From the NCBI GenBank assembly GCA_001804815.1, contig MHBI01000104.1:1-54071 (forward strand): a stretch of DNA of 54,071 bases, in the 5' to 3' direction. The notes beneath the pieces are model-generated. The model had not been told where the DNA came from and made no database searches. It saw nothing but the letters and a program-made list of their open reading frames with translations. Shown here in pieces: positions 34,574 to 42,697 of this stretch (the stretch's first letter is position 1; the number at the start of each line of letters is the position of its first letter). The DNA comes from Lentisphaerae bacterium GWF2_50_93. Its GTDB lineage: Bacteria; Verrucomicrobiota; Lentisphaeria; Victivallales; GWF2-50-93. The position numbers and the translations under genes were made by a program.

Positions 34574-35554
34574 CTATTTCCCATCAGCCGGCGACCGACG
34601 ACTGATGACTGACGACTTCCACCACCTAGGAATTTCGTTCATCCCGAAAATCCCGTTAGGCGCAAGCCTTATCAGTATTATCAGGAGGACTGCATACATG
34701 AGCTGCTGGTATTCGCCGAGACGGTATCCGCATATCTCGACATGCCTCAGGATATAAGGGGTAATTCCAAGGACAACTGCTCCTGTCAGGGCGCCGCTGA
34801 ACGAACCAAGGCCTCCAAGCACGATCATCAGGAGTATCTCGATGCTGCAGATAAGGTTGAATTTGCCGGGAGCTATGGCGAGTTCCTTATGGAAGAAAAG
34901 AGCTCCTGCGAAACCCGCTATGCAGGCGCTCAGGAGAAACGCCATCATCTTATATTTGGAAATATTTATGCCCATTGCCTGTGCGGCGATCTCGTCCTCC
35001 CTGATGCACATCATCGCGCGTCCGAATGAGGATTTCTTGATGTTGATTAAAAGGATGCAGGTTATTATGACCAGCATCCATGTGAACCACAAAGATGCGA
35101 ATTCCGCAGAATAATTCGGATATGCCGGCCACAGATCACCGGGGAATTCAGTGAATTTTATACCGGTTGCTCCGCCGATCTTCTCGCCAGGATACATTTT
35201 CCCGCCGGGGAACTGGAGATTGACCAGTACAAGCCTGGTGATCTCCCCGAAACCCAAAGTTGTAATTGCCAGGTAATCTCCTTTCAAGCGGAGGCACGGT
35301 ATGCCGAGAATTATCGAGAATATTCCTGCCGCGATTATTGCAGCAGCCGCGCTTATGGCAAAGTTCAGGACTCCAAGTTCGGGAAAAGTGAGATATATGG
35401 AGGTCAAACCCGCAGCATAGGCGCCAATCGCGAAGAAACCCGCCTGCCCTAGCTGGAGGAGCCCTGTCATGCCGCATATCACGTTCAGCGATAGGGCTAG
35501 GATTGCGAAAATCCCAATGTTCCCCAGCGCGGAATGAAGCTCATACCAGCTCAT
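34574..35554 (-). CDS. livM: Branched-chain amino acid ABC transporter permease LivM
   Basis: The 326-residue protein has ~9 transmembrane segments and the permease block 'AIRENEIAAQAMGI'-like 'CIREDEIAAQAMGINISKYK', with 'IVLGGLGSFSGALTGAVVLG' near the end. It overlaps livH by four bases (ATGA), so translation is coupled. The last ~14 residues ('SRRSPADGK') are encoded by the palindromic repeat that fills the gap to livG, so the original C-terminus has probably been replaced. Confidence 0.93.
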   Translation of the reverse strand: MSWYELHSALGNIGIFAILALSLNVICGMTGLLQLGQAGFFAIGAYAAGLTSIYLTFPELGVLNFAISAAAAIIAAGIFSIILGIPCLRLKGDYLAITTLGFGEITRLVLVNLQFPGGKMYPGEKIGGATGIKFTEFPGDLWPAYPNYSAEFASLWFTWMLVIITCILLINIKKSSFGRAMMCIREDEIAAQAMGINISKYKMMAFLLSACIAGFAGALFFHKELAIAPGKFNLICSIEILLMIVLGGLGSFSGALTGAVVLGITPYILRHVEICGYRLGEYQQLMYAVLLIILIRLAPNGIFGMNEIPRWWKSSVISRRSPADGK

Positions 35555-36468
35555 ACTTTCTCCCTTGTGTTCCTGCCCAGTATCCCCTGCGGCCTTACGA
35601 GCAGCACCAGGATCAGCACGACAAATGCGGCGACATCCTTGTAGCCGCTGGGAACATTGCAGAAAAGCACCATGTTCTCGACAATCCCGATTATCAATCC
35701 TCCGAGCACGGCGCCTGGAATTGAGCCGATACCGCCGACCACCGCGGCTATGAACGCCTTAAGCCCGGGCATGAATCCCATCATCGGTTCTATCACGCTG
35801 TGGAATCCAATCAGGGCGCCGGCTATTCCTGCCATCAACCCTCCGAGAAGGAATGTCTTCCTGATCACGGAATCGATGTTTATTCCCATCAGTGCGGCGG
35901 CGTCAGGATCCTGGCTGACAGCCCGCATCGCCCTGCCGAAGTTTGTCTTCATGACTATGTACCATAGGATCAATGTAAGGGCGAGCGTGACCGGTATATA
36001 GACGAACTGGATTATTTTTATGCCACCGCCGCCTATCGAGACGGATCGCTGGCAAATTTCGCCGATTGAACCAACCTTGTCGGATGAATATTGTAGTGGA
36101 TTGGCCTTGTTGATGAATGATGCGAGATTCTGGAGAAGGAATGAAACCCCTATTGCGGTGAGAAGGGCGGCAAGCCTTCCCGACTTCCTGATCGGCTTGT
36201 AGGCGATCTGTTCTGTCAATACAGCGATTATTATGCCTGCGATTCCTGAGCTTATGATGATAAGTGGTATCGCAAAAATGGCTGGAGTTCCAGAAGGCAG
36301 CACAAGATAAATTCCAAAGCCCGCATATGCGCCGACCATGTAGAATTCGCCGTGCGCGAAGTTTATGAGCTTTATTATTCCGTAGACGAGTGTGTATCCC
36401 AGTGCAATCAGCGCGTAAACAGCCCCGATGCATAACCCGCTAGTAAGAAAGAAAATGAAATTGTCCAT
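35551..36468 (-). CDS. livH: Branched-chain amino acid ABC transporter permease LivH
   Basis: Eight or so transmembrane helices with the LivH opening 'LTSGLCIGAVYALIALGYTLVYGIIKLINFAHGEF' pattern, 'AVSQDPDAAALMGINIDSVI' and the coupling segment 'AVVGGIGSIPGAVLGGLIIG'. Length 305 residues is typical. It starts one base after the livK stop position and overlaps livM, so the operon order is livK-H-M-G-F. Confidence 0.94.
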   Translation of the reverse strand: MDNFIFFLTSGLCIGAVYALIALGYTLVYGIIKLINFAHGEFYMVGAYAGFGIYLVLPSGTPAIFAIPLIIISSGIAGIIIAVLTEQIAYKPIRKSGRLAALLTAIGVSFLLQNLASFINKANPLQYSSDKVGSIGEICQRSVSIGGGGIKIIQFVYIPVTLALTLILWYIVMKTNFGRAMRAVSQDPDAAALMGINIDSVIRKTFLLGGLMAGIAGALIGFHSVIEPMMGFMPGLKAFIAAVVGGIGSIPGAVLGGLIIGIVENMVLFCNVPSGYKDVAAFVVLILVLLVRPQGILGRNTREKV

Positions 36469-37596
36469 CTATGGATTTACAGTCGCCTTGTATTTGCCGA
36501 CAAATTTTCCGCCGTCTTTCCCGATCTCAAGGATCACTGCGTTCTTCTCGACATCTCCTTCTGACGTCACCGAAATCTTGCCGGTGACAGCCTCAAAATC
36601 CTTTATGGCATGAAGTCCGTCCTTCACGGCTTCCGGAGTCGACCCTTTCTTAAGGGCCTCGATCAGCATTGAGACAGTGTCGTATCCGAGAGCTTCGAAA
36701 GTGCCGGGTTTTGTTTTGTACATCTTGTCGAAAGATGACACGAAGTTCTGGACTGCCGGTCGCTGATCCTCCCGGGAGAACGCCCCGACGATGAAGCAGC
36801 CTTCGACATTCGGGCCTGAACCATTGATTACCGCCTCATTATCCCATCCGTCCGCGCCGCAGAGCCTGGAATCATATCCGATGACCTTTGCCTGCTTGAT
36901 AATAAGCTGGACTTCCGGCGGATATCCAGGCACGAACAAGGTCTGTGCATTGCTCTCCTTGATCTTCTTGAGCTGGGCTCCGAACTCAGTGTCCTTCTGC
37001 TGATAGCTTTCCTGCGCTACGACTTTTCCGCCTGCGGTTTCAAAAGCCTTCTTGAAGCTTTCGCAGAGTCCCTTTGAATAGTCGCTGTTCATGTCGATCA
37101 GGATCGCGGCGGTCTTCAGACCTTTGTCCTTGATTGCGTAGTTCGCAGCTATTTTACCCTGGAAAGAATCACTGAAGCATGCCTTGAACATATATGGATT
37201 CTTCAGTGTCACCTTGTCATTCGTAGCAGTCGGAGATATTACCGGAACCTTGATTTCAGCGGCATCCCTGCGGACGGCGATCGCGTTCGTGCTGGTGATT
37301 GGTCCGAGTACGGCGACAACCTTGTCGCTGCCGGCGAGTTTCTTGTAGGCGTTCCTGGTTTCTGTCTGGTCCCCTTTATTGTCCTCGATGATCAGGACAA
37401 GCTTGCTGCCGTTTACGCCTCCTGCCGCATTGATCTCTTCAGCCTTGAGTTTTATGCCGTCAAGAGTCGCCTTGCCATAGGAAGTAAGATTTCCAGAAAG
37501 CGGAAGGTTGACTCCTACCTTGATTTCACCGCAGATGCCTGAGTGACATATTCCTGCAAACAGCAGTGCAGCGAATGGAAACTTCAATGATTTCAT
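36469..37596 (-). CDS. livK: Branched-chain amino acid ABC transporter substrate-binding protein LivK
   Basis: A signal peptide (to ~'ICHSGICG') precedes a type 1 periplasmic-binding fold with 'IKVGVNLPLSGNLTSYG', 'LIIEDNKGDQTETRNAYKKL', 'VLGPITSTNA' and 'VPVISPTATN', the usual pattern of Leu/Ile/Val-binding proteins. It delivers amino acids to LivHM. Related proteins also bind amides or urea, so the ligand is not certain. GAGG precedes the ATG. The gene follows trpA on the same strand after a hairpin. Confidence 0.92.
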   Translation of the reverse strand: MKSLKFPFAALLFAGICHSGICGEIKVGVNLPLSGNLTSYGKATLDGIKLKAEEINAAGGVNGSKLVLIIEDNKGDQTETRNAYKKLAGSDKVVAVLGPITSTNAIAVRRDAAEIKVPVISPTATNDKVTLKNPYMFKACFSDSFQGKIAANYAIKDKGLKTAAILIDMNSDYSKGLCESFKKAFETAGGKVVAQESYQQKDTEFGAQLKKIKESNAQTLFVPGYPPEVQLIIKQAKVIGYDSRLCGADGWDNEAVINGSGPNVEGCFIVGAFSREDQRPAVQNFVSSFDKMYKTKPGTFEALGYDTVSMLIEALKKGSTPEAVKDGLHAIKDFEAVTGKISVTSEGDVEKNAVILEIGKDGGKFVGKYKATVNP

Positions 37597-37629
37597 GAAT
37601 CAACCTCGTAATAGTTTAAAAACAAATGA

Positions 37630-37647
37630 ACAGGCAGGAATGCCTGT
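37630..37647 (-). terminator. Hairpin between trpA and livK
   Basis: ACAGGCA/TGCCTGT stem with a four-base loop starts one base after the trpA stop. On the minus strand it is followed by ATTTGTTTTT. It probably ends the HIT-trpA transcript, perhaps incompletely because the U-run is offset. Confidence 0.6.
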
Positions 37648-37648
37648 C

Positions 37649-38455
37649 CTACTTTTTTGCCGCATCGCATAATTTACTTATAAATATTTTGAAGGCGCTC
37701 ATTGACTCAATGCCTTTTGACATGGCTTCGATCCTGCGAACAATCGCGCTTCCTACGACAACGCCGTCAACGCCGGTGGATGCTGCTGCCTTTACATGGT
37801 CAGGCGTTGAAATTCCAAAGCCGACAACGACGGGAAGATCCGTATGCTTTTTAATCTCGGTAATCGAATCTGCGAAATTCGCAGTAAAGCTGTTTCCCTC
37901 GCCGGTCACGCCTTCACGGGAAACGTAATAGATGAACGCATTGGCATTCTTGCAGAGCAGGGGGATCCTGCTCTTCGGTGTATTCGGGGCGATTAGCCCA
38001 ACAGTTGAAAGTCCCGAATCTTCAATCGTCTTTCGCAGATCCGCATCCTCTTCAGGAGGCAGATCAAGCGGAAGTATTGCGTCAACTCCGGATTCGACAG
38101 CCTTTTTGCAGAAGCTTTTGAAATTACCTGAATATGCGATCGGGTTCATGTAGGTGAACAGGACTATTGGAAGTTTGGGATGCTTTTTGCGGATTTCGCG
38201 GGCTTCGTCAAGCACCTTGCGTGCGGTCATGCCTGAACTGATGGCCCTTTCGGCCGCAAGCTGATTGGCCTCTCCGTCGGCCAGGGGATCTGAAAACGGC
38301 ACGCCCAGTTCGAGGATGTCAATTCCCCCTGATGCCATGGCGTCGACTATCTTCAAGGAAGTTTTGAAGTCAGGATCGCCTGCCGTAATATAAGCCACGA
38401 ACGCAGCCCGGTTGCGGGATTCGCATTTCTTGAAGGTATCGTTGATTCTTGACAT
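37649..38455 (-). CDS. trpA: Tryptophan synthase alpha subunit
   Basis: TrpA splits indole-3-glycerol phosphate into indole and glyceraldehyde phosphate. The catalytic Glu is in 'ILELGVPFSDPLADG', which also contains the catalytic Asp. 'YYVSREGVTGE' and 'VVVGFGISTPDHVKA' are the phosphate-binding blocks, and 268 residues is normal. The usual partner trpB is not in the window. It starts six bases after the HIT gene stop, so the two are co-transcribed. Confidence 0.95.
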   Translation of the reverse strand: MSRINDTFKKCESRNRAAFVAYITAGDPDFKTSLKIVDAMASGGIDILELGVPFSDPLADGEANQLAAERAISSGMTARKVLDEAREIRKKHPKLPIVLFTYMNPIAYSGNFKSFCKKAVESGVDAILPLDLPPEEDADLRKTIEDSGLSTVGLIAPNTPKSRIPLLCKNANAFIYYVSREGVTGEGNSFTANFADSITEIKKHTDLPVVVGFGISTPDHVKAAASTGVDGVVVGSAIVRRIEAMSKGIESMSAFKIFISKLCDAAKK

Positions 38456-38461
38456 TTTAAC

Positions 38462-38893
38462 TCACTCTGTTGGTGCAAGCTTGAACTTGGATTTGATTTT
38501 TTCTGCGATCTCATCCCTCTGTGCATCGTTCTCATACTTTTTCTGTCTCCATCCCCAGTGGAATCCGTCCTCGACCCCGCGGGGAATCACATGCAGATGC
38601 GCATGGGGGACGACTTGGCCGGCACATTCGCCATCGGCAAGATGCAGGTTGAACCCTTCGATATCCAGCGCGCGTTTTGCGGCGACACCGAGCCTGGCCC
38701 CGACAGTCATCATCCTTCCGGAGATGTTTTCAGGTATGGTGGCGGAACTTGTGTGGTGCTCCTTTGGAATCACGAGGATGTGCCCGTAGTTTATCGGGGC
38801 GATGTCGAGGAAGGCCAGAATCAGTTCGTCCTCGTAGATTTTCACGGACGGTATCTCTCCGGCGACAATCTTGCAGAATATGCAGTTTTTCAT
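38462..38893 (-). CDS. HIT family protein (HINT-like nucleotide hydrolase)
   Basis: The HIT triad 'VVPHAHLHVIPR' and the opening 'MKNCIFCKIVAGEIPS' place it with HINT/Ap4A-type hydrolases that cleave nucleoside phosphoramidates or dinucleoside polyphosphates. I chose the ATG at 38893 because GGAG lies nine bases before it; an ATG at 38905 would add four residues. The 'KIGxHxxxxH' zinc site is only partly visible ('CIFCK' is kept). The C-terminus is longer than in minimal HINT proteins. Confidence 0.92.
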   Translation of the reverse strand: MKNCIFCKIVAGEIPSVKIYEDELILAFLDIAPINYGHILVIPKEHHTSSATIPENISGRMMTVGARLGVAAKRALDIEGFNLHLADGECAGQVVPHAHLHVIPRGVEDGFHWGWRQKKYENDAQRDEIAEKIKSKFKLAPTE

Positions 38894-38991
38894 TGGTGTC
38901 TCCATTTGTAAATATTCTCATGAATATTTACGATAATAAAGACTTGAATGGGCTTAAATCAAGTGGAATTTAGAAGCACAATCCAGAGGCA

Positions 38992-39020
38992 TTGATAAAT
39001 TAACAACTTGAGTCTATGTT
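38992..39020 (+). promoter_or_regulatory. Candidate promoter of the HEAT/radical SAM operon
   Basis: TTGATA (38992-38997) and TATGTT (39015-39020) with 17-base spacing, 31 bases before the first ATG. Confidence 0.42.
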
Positions 39021-39051
39021 TTAACAGGAATAAGCACCTTCTTGGGGATTC

Positions 39052-40893
39052 ATGAACAGAATAAGCCTTCACCTTGACGAGATCGTCTGCCTTATGGCAG
39101 GTTTGCTGGGCATAATTGCGGGTTTGATTTATTTCCTTGCTAGAAGAAGTCCGTCGGCTGAAAACTGCAGGGACCTGGGACGGCTCAGGCGGGAATTCCT
39201 ATTCAGTGCAGTGATAGTATCCAGCCTGTTCTCCTATATTTTCTTCTGTTCCACGAAGCTTCTAGCCCAGGACAAGACTGAACTCACCCAGTCGGACAAG
39301 AAAGGAGTCGTAAACGACAAGAGGAAAATACTCGAATCAAAGGAATGGCAGGAACTCAAGGTCTACTGGAATGTCATAACTGCAAAATATGATACCTTGC
39401 AAGAAGACGATAGATACAGTGGAGGTTATTCAGATTGGAAAAACACGCTGCTAGAAAAGATTTCAGAGTATAAGATAAGCAAGCTCGACAGGCTTGTCTC
39501 AGAAGGAACGATGTCGAAAGACACCCAGAAGGCATTGGACCGTATAGTTAAAGGCATTGCGTCCTATATGTATAACTCAAATTCAGGGGGCACATGCTAT
39601 ATGATGACTCAAGAAGGTGCGCGCCGCAAGGAAAACCTTGGTAAGCTATACAGGGAGTCCTTAATCCTTCAGCAGCAATTCGACAAGGGAACTCTTACCC
39701 CTGAAGTTCTGAAGAAAGCAACCATAAACATGACCAAAATTCTGGAAGCGCTGGAACTGCTGGATGAGAAATCAGAACAACGGGAAGATGCCGGTGAAGA
39801 GCTTGTGATCACGGACAAGGTTGAAAGTAAAAGTAGGGCCTTTATCGATTATATTGTCGACCTTAACGAATACACGGAGGAACCAGACGCCGAAAAAACA
39901 CTGTATAACGAGTTCAAGGGGAAAAACGCCGTGGACATCATTCTTAATTTGCTGAAGGATCTGGAGAAACAGAAAAAGAAAGGCATTGAAGGGATGTGGG
40001 AGGCGAGACGCATAAAGAGGACTGTTGCCGATGCTCTTGGTGCCATTGGAGGTAAAGAGCAAAATCCCATACTTCGTGATTTATACAAGGACGAGGCTCT
40101 CTCAACATTTCAGAGAAGTTCAAGCACTTCTGATGGGAAGATTGATGACGATAAAATGGAGCTTTTCGTACATTATCCCATACGTGATGCCGCCGCCAGA
40201 GCCCTCCAGAAAAGAGGAGTGCAGGTCAAGCTTGAGAGCGAGCAGAAACCAGATTCGTCCGATGGACGGGCAATGATCTTGAAGGCGTTTGAAAGCGATG
40301 ATTTATTGAATAACCAATATGGTATAAACGCAGCAGGGTTCTCAAAAGACAAATCAATGATTCCTGTGATTGCGAAGTTCGCAGAAAAATCTCCTTTCCT
40401 TGCGGATGATGTCATTGAGGCATTGGGAAGCCTTGGCGGAAAAGCATCAGTGCAAATGATCATTTCCATATATGAGAAGAACGACAGGAAATCAACATCT
40501 TCCTTGGCCGACGCCCTCGGAAAAATTGGAGGTGGCGATGCAGTTGCTTATCTTAAGAAGGAATATGCCGATGACAAGAATAAGTCCGCAAAATCTTCTT
40601 TTCTGAAAGCGTTAATCAAGGTCAATGCGGCCGGTCTTGACAGGATTCTTGATTCGGCAATCAAGGATTCCGACAAAAATATTCAGATTATTGCCACTAT
40701 CAAACTCTATAAATCTGGCAACCAGGGTGCAGAGAACATTATAAAAGGGATCCTTGATGGGAATGACAAGTCGATTGTAAGTTCACTTCGAATCCACCTT
40801 TGGAATGACAATGATCCAAAGGCCAAAGAGCTTATGGATAAATGTAACAGAAGCCTTCGGAAGGCAGAAGGAGTTAACGATGTCAAAGATTAG
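39052..40893 (+). CDS. Membrane-anchored HEAT-repeat protein with TCY domain
   Basis: Two hydrophobic helices (~10-30 and ~48-66) flank a short Arg-rich loop; the remaining ~545 residues are soluble. Residues ~150-240 form a helical domain in which 'SEGTMSKDTQKAL' and 'DKGTLTPEVLKKA' bracket a 'GGTCYMMT' motif (Cys182). From ~290 onward there are HEAT-like helical repeats ('DALGAIGG', 'EALGSLGG', 'DALGKIGG'). HEAT arrays are usually scaffolds for other proteins. I do not recognise the whole protein. It is the first gene of a tightly coupled trio: the next gene overlaps it by 14 bases, and the same helix-loop-helix start and TCY domain recur there. Confidence 0.8.
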   Translation: MNRISLHLDEIVCLMAGLLGIIAGLIYFLARRSPSAENCRDLGRLRREFLFSAVIVSSLFSYIFFCSTKLLAQDKTELTQSDKKGVVNDKRKILESKEWQELKVYWNVITAKYDTLQEDDRYSGGYSDWKNTLLEKISEYKISKLDRLVSEGTMSKDTQKALDRIVKGIASYMYNSNSGGTCYMMTQEGARRKENLGKLYRESLILQQQFDKGTLTPEVLKKATINMTKILEALELLDEKSEQREDAGEELVITDKVESKSRAFIDYIVDLNEYTEEPDAEKTLYNEFKGKNAVDIILNLLKDLEKQKKKGIEGMWEARRIKRTVADALGAIGGKEQNPILRDLYKDEALSTFQRSSSTSDGKIDDDKMELFVHYPIRDAAARALQKRGVQVKLESEQKPDSSDGRAMILKAFESDDLLNNQYGINAAGFSKDKSMIPVIAKFAEKSPFLADDVIEALGSLGGKASVQMIISIYEKNDRKSTSSLADALGKIGGGDAVAYLKKEYADDKNKSAKSSFLKALIKVNAAGLDRILDSAIKDSDKNIQIIATIKLYKSGNQGAENIIKGILDGNDKSIVSSLRIHLWNDNDPKAKELMDKCNRSLRKAEGVNDVKD

Positions 40894-41605
40894 TATTTCT
40901 TTCCTATTGCTGGCGGCGTTCATTTATGCGGCATTCCTGCTTGTCTTTAAACGCAAGCTTCCTGATTCAAGGCTGAAAACAGGACTGGAACGGCGCTTCA
41001 TCCTTGCGGTGATCCTCATGGCTGGAATGATGATGACGGCGGGATGCAGGGATAAAACAACATTGTGCTACGCCCCGGCATATAGGAACGCTGAAACTGA
41101 GAAATTAAATCCTTCCACGGTGACTGCCACTCTCAGGGCTGCATGGAAGGTTCTTGATGCTGAAAAAGGGGAGGAGTTCAGGAAGAAGCTTGAGGAATGC
41201 GTCAAGAACAGGGACATGAGCGAAGATGTTTCAAAAATGCTTGCTCTCGCTTATTCGGACCTGAGCAATCACAGGATGATGACCAGGGTAAAGGATAATA
41301 TGGTGACTTGTTATAAGCCAACCGTGCTTGGCAGCAAGTTATACGAATCAAATGAGACCGCATTAAAGCAGATTGAACTGCTGAGGGCGGCAAGGGCAAA
41401 AGGGACGATAGATGATGAAACCGCCAGGAAGGTTTCCGAAACCCTCTCAAAGGAATTGCAGTTACTGTCCGATGCTGCTGAGGTTTCCAAGTTAGGTTTT
41501 GAAGAACAGAAGAAGTTCATCGAAAAATCCAAAGATGGCGGAGTTGTTCCCGGCAATGCTGCCAAGTCCGCGGCTAAAATCATAGTTGAGCTTGAGAAAG
41601 AATGA
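40880..41605 (+). CDS. Lipoprotein-like membrane protein sharing the TCY domain
   Basis: I chose the ATG at 40880 (AGAAGGAG upstream), giving 241 residues. A first helix (~5-23) and a basic loop are followed by a second hydrophobic stretch ending in 'MMTAGC', which resembles a lipobox with Cys56. The soluble part has 'RDMSEDVSKM', then 'MVTCYKPT' (Cys144), then 'AKGTIDDETARKV', in the same order and spacing as in the upstream HEAT protein. A second Cys-Tyr ('TLCYAP') lies just after the lipobox. No known family is recognised. It overlaps the HEAT gene by 14 bases and the radical SAM gene by four, so the three are translated together. Confidence 0.78.
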   Translation: MSKISISFLLLAAFIYAAFLLVFKRKLPDSRLKTGLERRFILAVILMAGMMMTAGCRDKTTLCYAPAYRNAETEKLNPSTVTATLRAAWKVLDAEKGEEFRKKLEECVKNRDMSEDVSKMLALAYSDLSNHRMMTRVKDNMVTCYKPTVLGSKLYESNETALKQIELLRAARAKGTIDDETARKVSETLSKELQLLSDAAEVSKLGFEEQKKFIEKSKDGGVVPGNAAKSAAKIIVELEKE

Positions 41606-42660
41606 AGTTCCTCAGGAAAATTTTAAATATAACCTCGTATCATTCAATCCTGTATGAAGTCACGCCGCGATGCAATCTTAAATGCCTGCACTGCTACAAT
41701 GTCTGGAAGGATGATGTCGGTTATCCGGAGAAGGAGCTTGGCACTTCTGACGCGAAGAGGCTGATCATCAAAGCCATCCTCGAAAGCGGATGCAGGAACT
41801 TCACATTTACCGGAGGAGAACCCCTGTTAAGGAATGATCTTGAGGAGCTTGTGTCAACGGCAAGAGCGAAGTGCAAGAGCATAAACCTGATCTCAAATGG
41901 AACTCTTCTGCCTGAAGACAGGATCAAAAAACTTATTGACGCAGGGGTCTCCCTCTTCGAACTCCCTCTCAATTCCTCAGACAGGAATGTCCACGACAAG
42001 ATGGCCGGTGGATTCGAATGCTTTGATAAAGTTACACGCGCCGCGGCTGATATCCGCTATCATGGAGGTGATATCGCGTTTGTGTTTGTTGGGACTTGCT
42101 TGAACATAAAATACTGGAAGGACGTACTTGAGCTTGGGATTGCGCTGGGTGCTAGAAGTTTCCTCTTCAACCGTTATAATGCCGGGGGCGAATGCCATGG
42201 CAGTCCTGAAGACCTCATGCCTTCCGTTGCTGATGTAATGGATGGACTTTCAATAGCCGAGGAGTTTTCAGTGAAATATGGTTTGGGAATCGGAGCTTCA
42301 ATAACGATTCAGCCTTGTCTAATTGATACAGGTAAATATCCTCATGTCGGATTCGGATTCTGCGCCGCCGGAACGGAGCGTGCGTATTACACGCTTGATC
42401 CTGTCGGGAATGTCCGCCCATGCAACCATACGCCCATGGTGCTTGGGAACATCCTGGAACAACCCCTTAACAGGATTATAAAATCGCAGAAACTCGTTGA
42501 TTTCATGAAAGCCAGGCCTGAGTTCTGCAGTGGATGCAAAATCGAGTTGGACTGCCAGGGCGGTTGCAAGGCGGCTGCGGAAGCCTGTTACGGTTCACTA
42601 AGTGCCGTTGAGCCGTTCCTTGAGATTAACATCGCAAATGCAATAAAGCCAAGAAGCTGA
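41602..42660 (+). CDS. Radical SAM/SPASM domain enzyme
   Basis: The radical SAM cluster motif is C24-x3-C28-x2-C31 in 'TPRCNLKCLHCYN', followed by 'FTGGEPLLRNDL'. The C-terminal SPASM-like region carries Cys254, Cys274, Cys309, Cys312, Cys318, Cys322 and Cys329 ('CSGCKIELDCQGGC'), enough for one or two auxiliary iron-sulfur clusters. Such enzymes usually modify peptides or proteins, for example by thioether or C-C crosslinks or anaerobic sulfatase maturation. The ATGA overlap with the upstream gene argues that the neighbours are partners or substrates. A sulfatase lies ~5 kb away, but the coupling to the TCY proteins is much tighter. The actual reaction is unknown. Confidence 0.9.
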   Translation: MKFLRKILNITSYHSILYEVTPRCNLKCLHCYNVWKDDVGYPEKELGTSDAKRLIIKAILESGCRNFTFTGGEPLLRNDLEELVSTARAKCKSINLISNGTLLPEDRIKKLIDAGVSLFELPLNSSDRNVHDKMAGGFECFDKVTRAAADIRYHGGDIAFVFVGTCLNIKYWKDVLELGIALGARSFLFNRYNAGGECHGSPEDLMPSVADVMDGLSIAEEFSVKYGLGIGASITIQPCLIDTGKYPHVGFGFCAAGTERAYYTLDPVGNVRPCNHTPMVLGNILEQPLNRIIKSQKLVDFMKARPEFCSGCKIELDCQGGCKAAAEACYGSLSAVEPFLEINIANAIKPRS

Positions 42661-42674
42661 CAGGGCGTTGAAAT

Positions 42675-42697
42675 AATAAATTTGCTTCAAATTTATT
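42675..42697. terminator. A/T-rich hairpin terminator between convergent genes
   Basis: Perfect ten-base arms AATAAATTTG/CAAATTTATT with a CTT loop lie after the radical SAM gene and overlap the stop codon of the convergent binding-protein gene. Confidence 0.6.

Noticed and set aside
38922..38975. A 17-codon frame (MNIYDNKDL...) ahead of the radical SAM operon, considered as a modified-peptide precursor
   Set aside because: It lies before the predicted promoter, has no ribosome site and contains no Cys.
41602..42660. Radical SAM enzyme as an anaerobic sulfatase maturase
   Set aside because: A sulfatase is ~5 kb away, but on a separate unit beyond three other genes, while the enzyme is coupled by overlap to two other proteins. 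Not excluded, only less likely.
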